A stretch of 64,000 nt of DNA from Paralteromonas sediminis (GCF_003820355.1 NZ_RPOK01000004.1:496001-560000); one strand, 5' to 3'. Numbered from the stretch's first letter, positions 27,351 to 36,169 are shown. Notes: a model not told the origin generated them from the letters alone. Translations and numbers: made by a program.

Positions 27351-30300
27351 ATGCTTATTCGGGCATTATGTTACATAGTGATCAGTTCAGCACTGTTCGC
27401 CAGTTCTATAATTGCAAGTTCGGCACAAATCACGCTTCAAGATGGCACCAATATAAACTTGGACATAGTGTCCGGTGCTAAGCAAGTCACGCTTTATAAT
27501 GGGAAATTCCACCTTACCTACGATGCAAAAACTCAGCGACAGGTCATAGTTGAATTATCCGAACCATCGTTAATGGATAAACGAGTCGCGTTACGCGAGA
27601 ACAGCCGCGTCGGTGCAAACCTACGCTCGCGAGTTGTCGCGCATCAACACGTTATTGCGCAGCAACAAACTCAGGTCGTTTCAACGCTTAAAAGCATGGG
27701 TGTTCAGGCTGCACCAATAAAACAATTCGTCAATGTTATCAACGGCTTTGTTATAGAAGCAGACGAGACCACAATCAAACACATTGCCGCTGTACCTGGC
27801 GTAAAATCAATCTCACAGCCTAAAATTTACGCCAAATCACTTAGTCAAAGTGTTGAATTGATCAATACGCCCTTTATGTGGTCCTTAAAGGACAAAAATG
27901 ACAACGTTGTATTAGGCGATGATATTGACGTTGCGATTCTGGATACAGGTATTGATTATACCCACCCAGCCTTAGGTGGTTGCCTAGGAGAGGGCTGCAA
28001 AGTTGTCGATGGTTATGATTTTGTTGACCAAGATGACGATCCTATGGATTTAGACGGCCATGGTACGCATGTTGCTGGCATTGTTGCCGCAAACAGCGAC
28101 ACCATGAAAGGTATAGCGCCTAATGCCAGACTACACGCCTATAAAGTGTTGAATGATGAAGGCTTCGGCTCTGACATTGATATTATTGCCGCCTTAGAAT
28201 ATGCCGTAGATCCCGATGGCAACCCATCCACTGATGATATCATTATCGACGTTATCAACATGAGTTTAGGTGGTGGTGGCGACGCAGACGCCCCACTTTC
28301 CCGAGCGGTCGACGCAGCGGTAGATGCAGGTATAGTTGTTGTGGTCGCAGCGGGGAATGAAGGTGACTACGACGATATCAGGACGTCGTCGCCGGCCTCC
28401 GCTGCAAAAGCGATTACGGTCGCCTCAAGTACAAAGTCAGACACAATTTCGGATTTTAGTTCGAAGGGCTCAAGAGAATATCCGAACGGGCTTAAACCAG
28501 AGATCACTGCACCTGGTAGCGACATCCTTGCGCCCTATCTGGCCCAAGGCGAACAGTCATTAAGTGGCACCAGCATGGCTGCACCTCATGTGGCAGGAGC
28601 CGCCGCTTTATTGCTTCAGGCTTACCCCGATCTCAGCCCGATAGAAGTCGAAATGAAACTGATGGCAGCGTCGGTTAATTTGGGGGTGAGTCCTTATGAG
28701 CAAGGGTTTGGGCGGCTCGACTTTTTACGCATTGAAAGTACGGATTTACTGATAGCAGACGGTTTAGTTAACTTGGGTAAAATAGACAATTCGCAGAGCA
28801 GCTATACGATAGACACGCAATTAACAGTAATAAACACCAGTGACATCGAACAGACGTTTTCAATTGCACTCATGCCTGGGTTACCTGAAGGGATTGACGT
28901 TAACTGGGGAGACACCAATGAGTTTACGGTAACCGGCGGACAATCTTTGACTATTCCAGTCACGGCTAACATTGAGGATATGGCGTCAATTCCTTACCCT
29001 GAAGACGGGTCTCCCGTTCACTTCTCAAGCATTAATCTGGTGAGTGATAATCAGGATCTGCACATACCCATTGTGTTGGAAAAGTCGGTTAGCCTGACCG
29101 TATCGCATAACTCTCCGTCATTTGGCCTTGTATTAGTCCTCAATGAGGAGGGCGACTTTTTTAGAAGCTTCTTCCTCAATTCAGGGCAAGAAGTATCGGT
29201 CTATGCGCCGCCTGGTGACTTAACCATGTCTGCGCAATTATACAATCTCACTCCATCGGATATTGGCCTTGATGAGCTGGGTGACGCATTTATCACTACG
29301 TCATTATGGGCCAGCGTCAGTTTAACCGACGACCAGAATTATGCATTTGATATTTATAGTCTTGATGCCGCTTTTGGGCTTGATAACCTCATTGACGAAG
29401 ACGGCAATACACTCAGCTTTGAGCAAATGGAAAGCTATAACTCGATTGCTTATATAGGTAGCGATCGCACAAACACCATCAACATCATGCTCGATGTAGG
29501 AAAACATTTCCATGTGGTCGGCGCAGACAATTTCACTCCAGATTTGGAGTTTAACTTTGGCGGAAAACTGGCCGGGTTATCAGAAGAAGGGGTGGCGCGC
29601 TATTTTAATTTCAGTCATCAACCCGATGATTTAACCTCTCAAATGTATAGCATGGACTTGGCCACAGCAGAAACAGTCGAACTCAATTTTTCACTGCCAT
29701 TTGAGGTCGACAATCCTTTGATCAAACAAGATATTATTAATGATTTTGGTGTCAGTACCGCCTGGGCGACACCCAAAAACAGTGATTTAGGTGTGTTGTA
29801 TACACAAAAAAACCAACCAGAAATCGGTATAAGCGCGTTTGCAATTCTTGACCAAACTGAATCAGAGCGCGGCGATCTGGTTGCCAGTTCCGGCAAGTTT
29901 GTACCTGGTGATGGTGAACTGCGAAAAACCGTTGATGTGTCGGGTAATGCGCTGGATTTGTTGCTGCCCGATATCACCTTGTTACCATCATCTCTATCAT
30001 GGTCGGGATTGGTCTACGAGCAAGACGACAGACTCGTGATAAGAAGTATTGGTCGGCATGAGGCTTACCTGACCAATAACAGAGTAAACTACTACGCGTC
30101 GGGGTTAAATAACAGGCTACACTGGTTGTGCGACGATGAAGTTCACCAGTCTCAGGACATAGTCGCAGATATAATGGTGACCTACTCAATACCAGAATTA
30201 CCCTGCAATAGAAGAACACTGCAAATTACCTATGACAACTATCTTGAGGGTGAGGCCTATTCCTCTTCTCTCACCTATACCATTACGGATATTGAGAGTA

Positions 30301-30959
30301 TTTATATCGAGGCGATAAACGGTATTTCACTGGAAAAAAATAGTCAGATACCTTTCGATCATGCCCTTAATAAAATCAGTAATAACATTGTGGTTAACGC
30401 GTCGATAGAAATGTTGGAAACACTCAGACTGGATTACAAAATCCAGGACTCTGAATGGAAGGAGTTGTTTGGAAGTATTGTAGAAAGCAATGACGCCAAG
30501 TCGTTTTCGCTACCGCTGATTGATGGTAATCACGTTGCAGATTTACGGCTTACCTATGGCTATAGTGGTGAAACTGTTCAACATTTAAGAGGTTTCTTTG
30601 CGTTTGGCGCTGATAGTGGTCAAGTCCAGGATGCGGACGATGACGGCATTCCAAATGATCAGGATACGGACAACGACAATGACAGCTATCCGGATAGCGA
30701 GGACGCATTTATCTATGACCCGGCAGAATGGATCGATACCGATAACGACGGCGTGGGTAACAATGCAGATCAGGACGATGACAATGATGGCACTCCCGAT
30801 ACCAGCGATGTTTATCCACTAGATGCATCCAGAGATGGCGCCCCTGCGCCTAAAGTAGAACCCCCTGTTTCAAACAGTTCAGGAGGTGGGAGTCTCCCTG
30901 CCTACCTGCTTTTAGCTATCACTGCGATGGGCATGTTGCGGCGCAGACCGGGACATTAA
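27351..30959 (+). CDS. Secreted S8 subtilisin-like protease with calcium repeats and GlyGly-CTERM tail
   Basis: A 1202-residue exported protease. A signal peptide covers residues 1-25. An I9-like inhibitory propeptide lies at about 95-160. The catalytic domain has Asp198 (AILDTGID), His237 (DGHGTHVAGI), Asn336 (AAGN) and Ser408 (GTSMAAPHVAG). A long beta-rich region at 470-1080 has no domain I can name. Residues about 1095-1165 hold thrombospondin type 3-like repeats (DADDDGIPNDQDTDND, DTDNDGVGNNADQDDD) that should bind calcium. The end is GGGSLPAYLLLAITAMG plus RRR, a GlyGly-CTERM anchor handled by rhombosortase and type II secretion. The last 48 bp overlap the convergent GGCT-like gene. Confidence 0.95.
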   Translation: MLIRALCYIVISSALFASSIIASSAQITLQDGTNINLDIVSGAKQVTLYNGKFHLTYDAKTQRQVIVELSEPSLMDKRVALRENSRVGANLRSRVVAHQHVIAQQQTQVVSTLKSMGVQAAPIKQFVNVINGFVIEADETTIKHIAAVPGVKSISQPKIYAKSLSQSVELINTPFMWSLKDKNDNVVLGDDIDVAILDTGIDYTHPALGGCLGEGCKVVDGYDFVDQDDDPMDLDGHGTHVAGIVAANSDTMKGIAPNARLHAYKVLNDEGFGSDIDIIAALEYAVDPDGNPSTDDIIIDVINMSLGGGGDADAPLSRAVDAAVDAGIVVVVAAGNEGDYDDIRTSSPASAAKAITVASSTKSDTISDFSSKGSREYPNGLKPEITAPGSDILAPYLAQGEQSLSGTSMAAPHVAGAAALLLQAYPDLSPIEVEMKLMAASVNLGVSPYEQGFGRLDFLRIESTDLLIADGLVNLGKIDNSQSSYTIDTQLTVINTSDIEQTFSIALMPGLPEGIDVNWGDTNEFTVTGGQSLTIPVTANIEDMASIPYPEDGSPVHFSSINLVSDNQDLHIPIVLEKSVSLTVSHNSPSFGLVLVLNEEGDFFRSFFLNSGQEVSVYAPPGDLTMSAQLYNLTPSDIGLDELGDAFITTSLWASVSLTDDQNYAFDIYSLDAAFGLDNLIDEDGNTLSFEQMESYNSIAYIGSDRTNTINIMLDVGKHFHVVGADNFTPDLEFNFGGKLAGLSEEGVARYFNFSHQPDDLTSQMYSMDLATAETVELNFSLPFEVDNPLIKQDIINDFGVSTAWATPKNSDLGVLYTQKNQPEIGISAFAILDQTESERGDLVASSGKFVPGDGELRKTVDVSGNALDLLLPDITLLPSSLSWSGLVYEQDDRLVIRSIGRHEAYLTNNRVNYYASGLNNRLHWLCDDEVHQSQDIVADIMVTYSIPELPCNRRTLQITYDNYLEGEAYSSSLTYTITDIESIYIEAINGISLEKNSQIPFDHALNKISNNIVVNASIEMLETLRLDYKIQDSEWKELFGSIVESNDAKSFSLPLIDGNHVADLRLTYGYSGETVQHLRGFFAFGADSGQVQDADDDGIPNDQDTDNDNDSYPDSEDAFIYDPAEWIDTDNDGVGNNADQDDDNDGTPDTSDVYPLDASRDGAPAPKVEPPVSNSSGGGSLPAYLLLAITAMGMLRRRPGH

Positions 30960-31577
30960 TTTTTCAATAACCTTTCTGCAGTGTGCTTTATCGTCGTGAC
31001 TGAGGCACGCTGCTCTGGGATAGAGAGGCTGGTCCAGGTCATCACTGATCCAGTCAGGCCAGTACTGAGTGGTATTAATAAAGCGCTCCACTTCAGAGGC
31101 CCCACCTGCCTCAAGGCAACCTTGGAGGCAGGTTGCAAGATAGCTGGCATTAACCGGATACTCACCGTCAGCAGGAACAATGTCCAGTGTATGGCAAATC
31201 CAGAATTGTTTGCTTTTGAGCTGCGCCAGGTCACTTTCTGACACTTGAACACTATCAAACACCAACTGTGAAAAGCTGACAGACTCAAATTGATAATCTT
31301 GTTCTCGTTGCTGCAAGCCAGGATTAAAGGTGACCGGCACTAACTGTGCATTCAACGAGGCTTGCTGTTCAGGCCATGCCCCCACGTACGTCTGCTGCTC
31401 GTGATACGCACGGGTTACCCAACCGCGTGCAAAATGTTGCACAGTAACAGGAATACCCTCATGTACGATGGCACTGTGTCGTTTTCGACTATCGGCACTC
31501 ATTAAACTGCCGTAACCCAGCAGTATGTCGTTACTCTGTACGCGCTGTATCCAGCTTGTCAGTGTGCCTTTCATCAT
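30912..31577 (-). CDS. Gamma-glutamylcyclotransferase-like protein
   Basis: 221 residues. The N-terminal LLGYGSLMSADSRKRH has the YGSL motif that binds the gamma-glutamyl group in the GGCT/ChaC fold, and V-W-T-R-A-Y stretches follow. The C-terminal 60 residues are less conserved. A role in gamma-glutamyl or glutathione turnover is inferred only from the fold. The start (ATG 31577 or 31574) overlaps the nagR stop as TGATG, so it is translated with the regulator. Its 3' end overlaps the protease gene by 48 bp, including the codons of the GlyGly-CTERM tail. Confidence 0.75.
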   Translation of the reverse strand: MMKGTLTSWIQRVQSNDILLGYGSLMSADSRKRHSAIVHEGIPVTVQHFARGWVTRAYHEQQTYVGAWPEQQASLNAQLVPVTFNPGLQQREQDYQFESVSFSQLVFDSVQVSESDLAQLKSKQFWICHTLDIVPADGEYPVNASYLATCLQGCLEAGGASEVERFINTTQYWPDWISDDLDQPLYPRAACLSHDDKAHCRKVIEKLMSRSAPQHAHRSDS

Positions 31578-32602
31578 CAGCTATGTTGGGTCGATTCTCG
31601 CACCACCAACTCAGGTTCAAAAATCTGATGATTGATGGCTGCAGAAGGCTCACTCTTTTTCTTTTTGATGAAGTCAATGAGTGTCGATGCCGCTGTTTTG
31701 GCAATCATATCGTTTGGCTGGGCCGCCGTGGTTAATTTGGGCCAAGTCTGACGAGAAAACGGGCTGTTCTCAAAGCCAGCAATGGCCAATTCACGAGGCA
31801 CATCGACTTCGTTGAGGCGTGCGGCAAACAACGCGCCTGACGCGATTTCATCATTACAACCGAATATAGCCGTGGGCTTATTATCCAAAGCACTTAGTGT
31901 TTTAAACCCATTTACCCCTGCTTCAAAAGAGTAGGTCCCGTCAACCACTAAAGCATTGTCAAACTCAAGCCCCTCCTCGGCCAATGCATTTTTATACCCC
32001 AGCAAGCGTTCATCTGTAGATTTGTGGCCTTTATCACCACAAATAAAACCAATGCGCCGATGCCCCTGTTGAATTAGATGGCGAGTAATATTTTGCGCGG
32101 CCGCACGGTCATTAACAAAAACACAAGGTTTTTTCTCATCGCCTGCTTTGCTGCCCGAGATTATACGCACATAGTTAACGTTCAATTCATCTAATCCGTC
32201 GAGAACCGACTGCATTTCAGAAAGTGGTGGCGACAACACAATTCCCGCCAATTGGGATTTTTTGATCATAGCGATGATTTCTTCAAGCACATTTGCATCG
32301 CTAGAATTGCAGGGGTGAATGATGAGTTCATACCCTCTTTCTCTGCATTCGTTCAAAATACCGTTTTGCATGCTAATAACGTAGTAAGCATTCGGGTTAT
32401 CATAGACATAGGCAAGTGCATAGGCACTGGTCCCCGCGAGGTTGCGGGCCGACGTATTGGGTTGGTATCTGAGCTGTTCAATGGCCTTATTGACCTTCTC
32501 GACGGTTTCGGGTTTAACGGACGACTCTTTATTAATCACTCTTGAGACGGTCTTAAACGAAACGCCTGCCAGGTTTGCTACGTCTTTTATTGTGCTTTTC
32601 AA
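31577..32602 (-). CDS. nagR: LacI-family repressor, probable NagR
   Basis: 341 residues. The N-terminal LacI helix-turn-helix is STIKDVANLAGVSFKTVSRVIN, and the rest is a periplasmic-binding-protein-like ligand domain (IGFICGDKGHKSTDERLLGY, AIFGCNDEIASGAL). The start is TTG 32602: it directly precedes the HTH and AGGGA lies 7 bases upstream, so no ATG is possible. In Shewanella and Alteromonadales a LacI-type NagR controls N-acetylglucosamine genes. The position beside nagK-nagB-nagA and two LacI-like palindromes in the shared upstream region support that. The effector is probably GlcNAc-6-P or GlcN-6-P, by inference. Confidence 0.85.
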   Translation of the reverse strand: MKSTIKDVANLAGVSFKTVSRVINKESSVKPETVEKVNKAIEQLRYQPNTSARNLAGTSAYALAYVYDNPNAYYVISMQNGILNECRERGYELIIHPCNSSDANVLEEIIAMIKKSQLAGIVLSPPLSEMQSVLDGLDELNVNYVRIISGSKAGDEKKPCVFVNDRAAAQNITRHLIQQGHRRIGFICGDKGHKSTDERLLGYKNALAEEGLEFDNALVVDGTYSFEAGVNGFKTLSALDNKPTAIFGCNDEIASGALFAARLNEVDVPRELAIAGFENSPFSRQTWPKLTTAAQPNDMIAKTAASTLIDFIKKKKSEPSAAINHQIFEPELVVRESTQHS

Positions 32603-32701
32603 ATCTGATCCCTAGGGCCTTAATTTACGATTATTAAGGACTTATTACTGCAGTTTCCCATACCCACACTACCGGTGTGTATAGCTAATGTTAATAAAAG
32701 T

Positions 32702-32730
32702 TTGCATGAAGTTTGGTCGTCGTGTAAAGT
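32702..32730 (+). promoter_or_regulatory. Putative nag operon promoter
   Basis: -35 TTGCAT at 32702-32707, 17 bp spacer, -10 TAAAGT at 32725-32730. The predicted start is near 32737, so operator 1 would lie at about +4 to +17, a classic position for repression. Confidence 0.55.
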
Positions 32731-32739
32731 AATAAATAA

Positions 32740-32753
32740 TGACAACGCTGTCA
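32740..32753. promoter_or_regulatory. NagR operator 1
   Basis: TGACAACGCTGTCA: half-sites TGACA and TGTCA around a CG-containing centre, the usual LacI-family symmetry. It lies just downstream of the -10 hexamer. Confidence 0.7.
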
Positions 32754-32795
32754 AAAAGCTCCAATACCACAGAATAAAGGAATTGGCCAATAAAA

Positions 32796-32809
32796 TGACA
32801 ACGCTATCA
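32796..32809. promoter_or_regulatory. NagR operator 2
   Basis: TGACAACGCTATCA differs from operator 1 at one position. The centres are 56 bp apart, between five and six helical turns, so looping or cooperative binding is possible. Confidence 0.65.
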
Positions 32810-32917
32810 AGTAGATAAACAAAAACAACAGAGATGCAGTCTGCTTAATAAGTTTGCCAGTGGTTTCAGTAATGTGAACACAAGCTTATTAGCACCCGCA
32901 TTGATTGAGGTAGGAAT

Positions 32918-33820
32918 ATGACAGATAAAGGGCAACTTTATCTTGGATTAGATGGCGGCGGTACTAAGTGCCGCGCAGCCTTAATGGCAGAAGACGGTAG
33001 CCTTCTCGGAAAAGGTCTGTCCGGCTCTGCTAATGTTTCCAGAGATTTTGATCAAGCATCATCTTCCATTGTTGAAGCAAGTATTAAAGCACTGGAAAGC
33101 GCGGGTATAGATAAAGAAGAACTAAAAAATATAAGAGTCGGTGCTGGGCTCGCTGGTGCAGGATTAGCATCTACTCAGAGAAAGCTGGCACAGTGGAAAC
33201 ATCCCTTTGCTTCTTTTGATTTCACCACCGACCTTCACACAGCGTGTATCGGCGCTCACGAGGGTGAGGACGGTGCAACATTAATTGTGGGTACCGGCTC
33301 TTGTGCAGCCAGAATTATGAATGGCAAAGTGGTTCAACTTGGCGGTCATGGCTTCGCCTTAGGCGATCAGGGTAGCGGCGCTTGGACAGGCCGAGAAGCA
33401 GTATCAAGGGTTCTTTGCCAGATGGATGGTATTTACCCCAAAGACGAGCTGTTTGAACTCATTTCTCACAGCCTCGGCATTAAAACGCAAGCCGAGCTGG
33501 TTGACAAGATGAATGGTGCACTGCCCAGAGAATTTGCGCATATCGCGCCGAAAGTACTGCAACTTGCGCTCGAGGGCGTATCACAAGCACAAGAGATTAT
33601 CGTCTCAGGCGCAGGTTACCTTAGCAAGCTATGCCGCTTGTTACTCGCAGACAATGACCTCAAATTATGCCTGGTAGGCGGCTTGTCTTTACCTCTATCC
33701 GCGTGGTTGGATGACGATATCAGGGCTCGCCTGAACGATCCTCATCACAGCCCGGAGTGGGGGGCAATTCATTTTTGCAAAACAAATTTAAGTCATAGGA
33801 AACTGCAGAATGCAAACTAG
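32918..33820 (+). CDS. nagK: N-acetylglucosamine kinase, BadF/BadG type
   Basis: A 300-residue ASKHA-fold kinase of the BadF/BadG/BcrA family. The phosphate-1 loop is LYLGLDGGGTKCRAAL. GTGSCAARIMNGKVVQLGGHGFALGDQGSGAWTGREA carries the phosphate-2 and GlcNAc kinase marks. SGAGYLSKLC and CLVGGLSLPL close the nucleotide site. It phosphorylates GlcNAc in the cytosol, the first step of GlcNAc use where uptake is not through a PTS. GAGGTAGGA precedes ATG 32918. It overlaps the next gene by 11 bp. Confidence 0.92.
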   Translation: MTDKGQLYLGLDGGGTKCRAALMAEDGSLLGKGLSGSANVSRDFDQASSSIVEASIKALESAGIDKEELKNIRVGAGLAGAGLASTQRKLAQWKHPFASFDFTTDLHTACIGAHEGEDGATLIVGTGSCAARIMNGKVVQLGGHGFALGDQGSGAWTGREAVSRVLCQMDGIYPKDELFELISHSLGIKTQAELVDKMNGALPREFAHIAPKVLQLALEGVSQAQEIIVSGAGYLSKLCRLLLADNDLKLCLVGGLSLPLSAWLDDDIRARLNDPHHSPEWGAIHFCKTNLSHRKLQNAN

Positions 33821-34808
33821 TATCATGGCAAAAGAGGCCAGAGAATCCGCCAGTGTTATTAAGCATCAACTGGCAAAAAACAGCGATGTGTGCAAACAGG
33901 TTGCTGCGCACTTAAGAGAGCTGGATCCTGCTTTTGTATTGATGGTTGGCAGAGGATCATCTGATCACGCTGGCGTTTTCGCGAAGTACCTAATCGAAGT
34001 TGAAGTAGGCATTCCCGTCGCCGCTGCTGCACCTTCTGTAACAGGTGTTTATGGTAGTCAGTTGTCGTTCAAAAACGGGGTTGTGATTGTCATTTCTCAG
34101 TCTGGTCGTAGCCCAGACATTATTCGCCAGGTTGAAATGGCGAAAAAGGGGGGCGCTTATTGTATTGCGCTAGTCAATGATGAGACCTCACCGCTAGGTG
34201 AAATTGTCGATGCGGTTATCCCTTTGAGTGCAGGTGAAGAAAAAGCAGTTGCCGCCACAAAGAGTTACTTAGCAACACTAAGTGCAATATGTCAGCTTGT
34301 TAGCCATTGGAAAGCAGATGAGGCGCTGCTGAGCGGATTAGAAGCCTTACCTGCGGCAATGGAAGAGGTTGTAAAACGTCCACCGCAATTGTCCTCATCC
34401 TCCTTAGCCGACGTTCGTCACTGCGTTGTATTGGGACGTGGATTCGGTTACGCAGTCAGTAAAGAAATTGCGTTAAAATTGAAAGAAGTCCTCAGCATTC
34501 ATGCAGAAGCGTTCAGCAGCGCAGAGTTTCTGCACGGGCCAGTGACACTGGTTGAACGCAAACTCAATATTGTCAATGTGGCGGTGCGTGACGAGTCAAC
34601 TGAACAGCACCTCTTACAGATAGAAGAGGTATCAAAACGCGGGGCAAAACTCCATCACTTAGAAGAGTATGTAGAGGGTTTACACCCTCGCCTGCTACCC
34701 TTGTTAACATTACAGCGTTTCTATCTCGATATTGAGCAAGCAGCGCAGGATTTAGGTTATGATCCAGACCAGCCTCCGGGTCTGAAAAAGGTGACGGAAA
34801 CTGTCTAG
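33810..34808 (+). CDS. nagB-II: Glucosamine-6-phosphate deaminase, SIS type (NagB-II)
   Basis: 332 residues with two SIS domains. The first has MVGRGSSDHAGVFAKYLIE and VVIVISQSGRSPDIIRQV, the second LGRGFGYAVSKEIALKLKE followed by AEAFSSAEFLHGPVTLV. This is the GlmS-isomerase-like NagB-II type that replaces classical NagB in Shewanella-like pathways, turning GlcN-6-P into fructose-6-P and ammonia. AGGAA lies 8 bases before ATG 33810, inside nagK, and the stop is 1 bp before nagA. The symbol is used by function; AgaS-like annotation is the alternative. Confidence 0.9.
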   Translation: MQTSIMAKEARESASVIKHQLAKNSDVCKQVAAHLRELDPAFVLMVGRGSSDHAGVFAKYLIEVEVGIPVAAAAPSVTGVYGSQLSFKNGVVIVISQSGRSPDIIRQVEMAKKGGAYCIALVNDETSPLGEIVDAVIPLSAGEEKAVAATKSYLATLSAICQLVSHWKADEALLSGLEALPAAMEEVVKRPPQLSSSSLADVRHCVVLGRGFGYAVSKEIALKLKEVLSIHAEAFSSAEFLHGPVTLVERKLNIVNVAVRDESTEQHLLQIEEVSKRGAKLHHLEEYVEGLHPRLLPLLTLQRFYLDIEQAAQDLGYDPDQPPGLKKVTETV

Positions 34809-34809
34809 T

Positions 34810-35931
34810 ATGAAAATCCGTGTCGAGCGTGCATTAACACCCGCTGGATGGCAAAGCGACCAGGTTATTACTGTCGAAAACGGGAAAATCGGCAGTATGT
34901 TGGCGTACCGTTCAGAAATGGGCCCTATACCGCAGCGTCAAGGCAGCTTGGTGCCTGGATTTTTTGATATCCAGGTGAATGGTGGCGGTGGAGCCTTATT
35001 TAATCACACTCCCACTCTGGCCAGTCTTAAGACGATGGCTGAAGCGCACAGGCAATTTGGTACAACGGCCATGTTGCCGACTTTAATAACGGATCAGGCA
35101 GACGTCATGTCCAACGCCGCCGATGCAATCGCTGAAGCCATAAGCGAACAATACGCCCCCGTTGTTGGTGTTCACTTTGAAGGGCCTTATTTAAGTAAAC
35201 CCAAAAAAGGCGTGCACAGTGCAGATTTCATTCGTCCTCCTACCGACGCTGAGCTCGACATCATAATGCGCAAGGATTTGGGCAAGGTATTAATCACACT
35301 TGCTCCAGAAACCGTGTCTCCCGACATTATTCGAGAACTTACACAAGCCGGTGTAAAGGTTTGTTTAGGCCATTCCAACGCCGATTCTGACACTGCATTT
35401 GCAGCAATTGAAGCCGGAGCTGATGGGTTTACTCACCTGTTTAACGCCATGTCACCGATGACATCAAGAGAACCGGGCATGGTCGGTGTAGCCTTGGCCA
35501 CAGCGCATACCTATGCCGGTATTATACTTGATGGTCATCATGTCGACGCCACTGTTTGCCAGGTAGCTCTCAAATGCAAAGGTGTTGATAGGCTAATACT
35601 GGTTACTGATGCCATGGCACATATCGGTCAGGAGCTCGACACATTACCCTTTTTTGATACCGAAATCATAAGGGTTGGTGACAAACTGACTACGCCAGAT
35701 GGCACATTGGCAGGTTCAAACTTGGACATGCTGAGTGCAGTAAAATTTGCCGTCCAAAAACTTAACTGCACGTTACAAGACGCAATCTTAATGGCAGCTG
35801 AAACGCCCGCTGCCTATATGGGATTAGGCGAAGAGTTTGGACAACTAGCAGTAAACAAGCGCGCAGATATGTTGCTGCTCGACGAACAATTGAACATTCA
35901 GACATGCTGGTCATGCGGCGTTGAGTGTTAG
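34810..35931 (+). CDS. nagA: N-acetylglucosamine-6-phosphate deacetylase
   Basis: A 373-residue amidohydrolase. VPGFFDIQVNGGGG opens the barrel, GVHFEGPYLSKPKKGVH gives the metal-binding Glu, VCLGHSNAD and GFTHLFNAMSPM the two His ligands, and LVTDAM the catalytic Asp. It removes acetate from GlcNAc-6-P. It is the last gene of nagK-nagB-II-nagA, separated by 1 bp. The short C-terminal tail ends LNIQTCWSCGVEC with three Cys, which is unusual, but no ligand set is complete. A strong terminator follows about 45 bp downstream. Confidence 0.96.
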   Translation: MKIRVERALTPAGWQSDQVITVENGKIGSMLAYRSEMGPIPQRQGSLVPGFFDIQVNGGGGALFNHTPTLASLKTMAEAHRQFGTTAMLPTLITDQADVMSNAADAIAEAISEQYAPVVGVHFEGPYLSKPKKGVHSADFIRPPTDAELDIIMRKDLGKVLITLAPETVSPDIIRELTQAGVKVCLGHSNADSDTAFAAIEAGADGFTHLFNAMSPMTSREPGMVGVALATAHTYAGIILDGHHVDATVCQVALKCKGVDRLILVTDAMAHIGQELDTLPFFDTEIIRVGDKLTTPDGTLAGSNLDMLSAVKFAVQKLNCTLQDAILMAAETPAAYMGLGEEFGQLAVNKRADMLLLDEQLNIQTCWSCGVEC

Positions 35932-35977
35932 TACCCAATTTGGTCTTATGGTTATGTTGTTCTCCGTAGTACCAAAT

Positions 35978-36005
35978 GCATTTCAAAGGTATGAAATGCT
36001 TTTTT
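35978..36005 (+). terminator. nag operon terminator
   Basis: GCATTTCA (35978-35985) pairs with TGAAATGC (35992-35999) across a 6 nt loop, followed by six T at 36000-36005. Confidence 0.88.
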
Positions 36006-36006
36006 G

Positions 36007-36169
36007 AAAGTCAAAATCATGACTTTAAATCAGTGAAAGGCAGGACTCTTTCACTTTTTGCAGGAAGCAACAGGATGGATCCTGAAGACAACCTACTGCT
36101 TTTTTGCAGTGATTGTTTTCTCTCCGCTAAATTTTGTGTGTGTTTAGCCGGCGAAAGCCGGCTTTTTTT
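36007..36169 (+). ncRNA. Candidate CsrA/RsmA-sequestering small RNA
   Basis: Between the nagA terminator and epmA, five hairpins follow each other and end in a terminator. Hairpin 1: AAAGTCA/TGACTTT (36007-36026). Hairpin 2: GTGAAAG/CTTTCAC (36033-36054) with loop GCAGGACT. Hairpin 3: TTGC/GCAA (36058-36070) with loop AGGAA. Hairpin 4: CAGGA/TCCTG (36071-36084) with loop TGGA. Hairpin 5: ACTGC/GCAGT (36095-36110) with loop of T. Three loops in a row present GGA, the CsrA/RsmA binding signature of CsrB, RsmY and RsmZ. The promoter is uncertain: TTGAAA (36004-36009) and TAAATC (36026-36031) are 16 bp apart but would start transcription inside hairpin 2. No GacA-type upstream box was seen. Overlapping small reading frames look spurious. 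Confidence 0.5.
36146..36169 (+). terminator. Terminator of the candidate small RNA
   Basis: AGCCGGC pairs with GCCGGCT around a GAAA tetraloop, followed by seven T. It cannot serve the nag operon, which already has its own terminator 145 bp upstream, and it points towards the 3' end of epmA. Confidence 0.9.

Larger units (their letters stand above)
32603..32917. other. 315 bp divergent regulatory region nagR/nagK
   Basis: Non-coding. It holds the nagK promoter candidate (32702-32730), two LacI-type operator palindromes (32740-32753 and 32796-32809), and a leader with a loose TAATAAG/CTTATTA hairpin before nagK. The first 100 bp next to nagR show nothing further that I can name beyond the nagR ribosome site. 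Confidence 0.6.
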
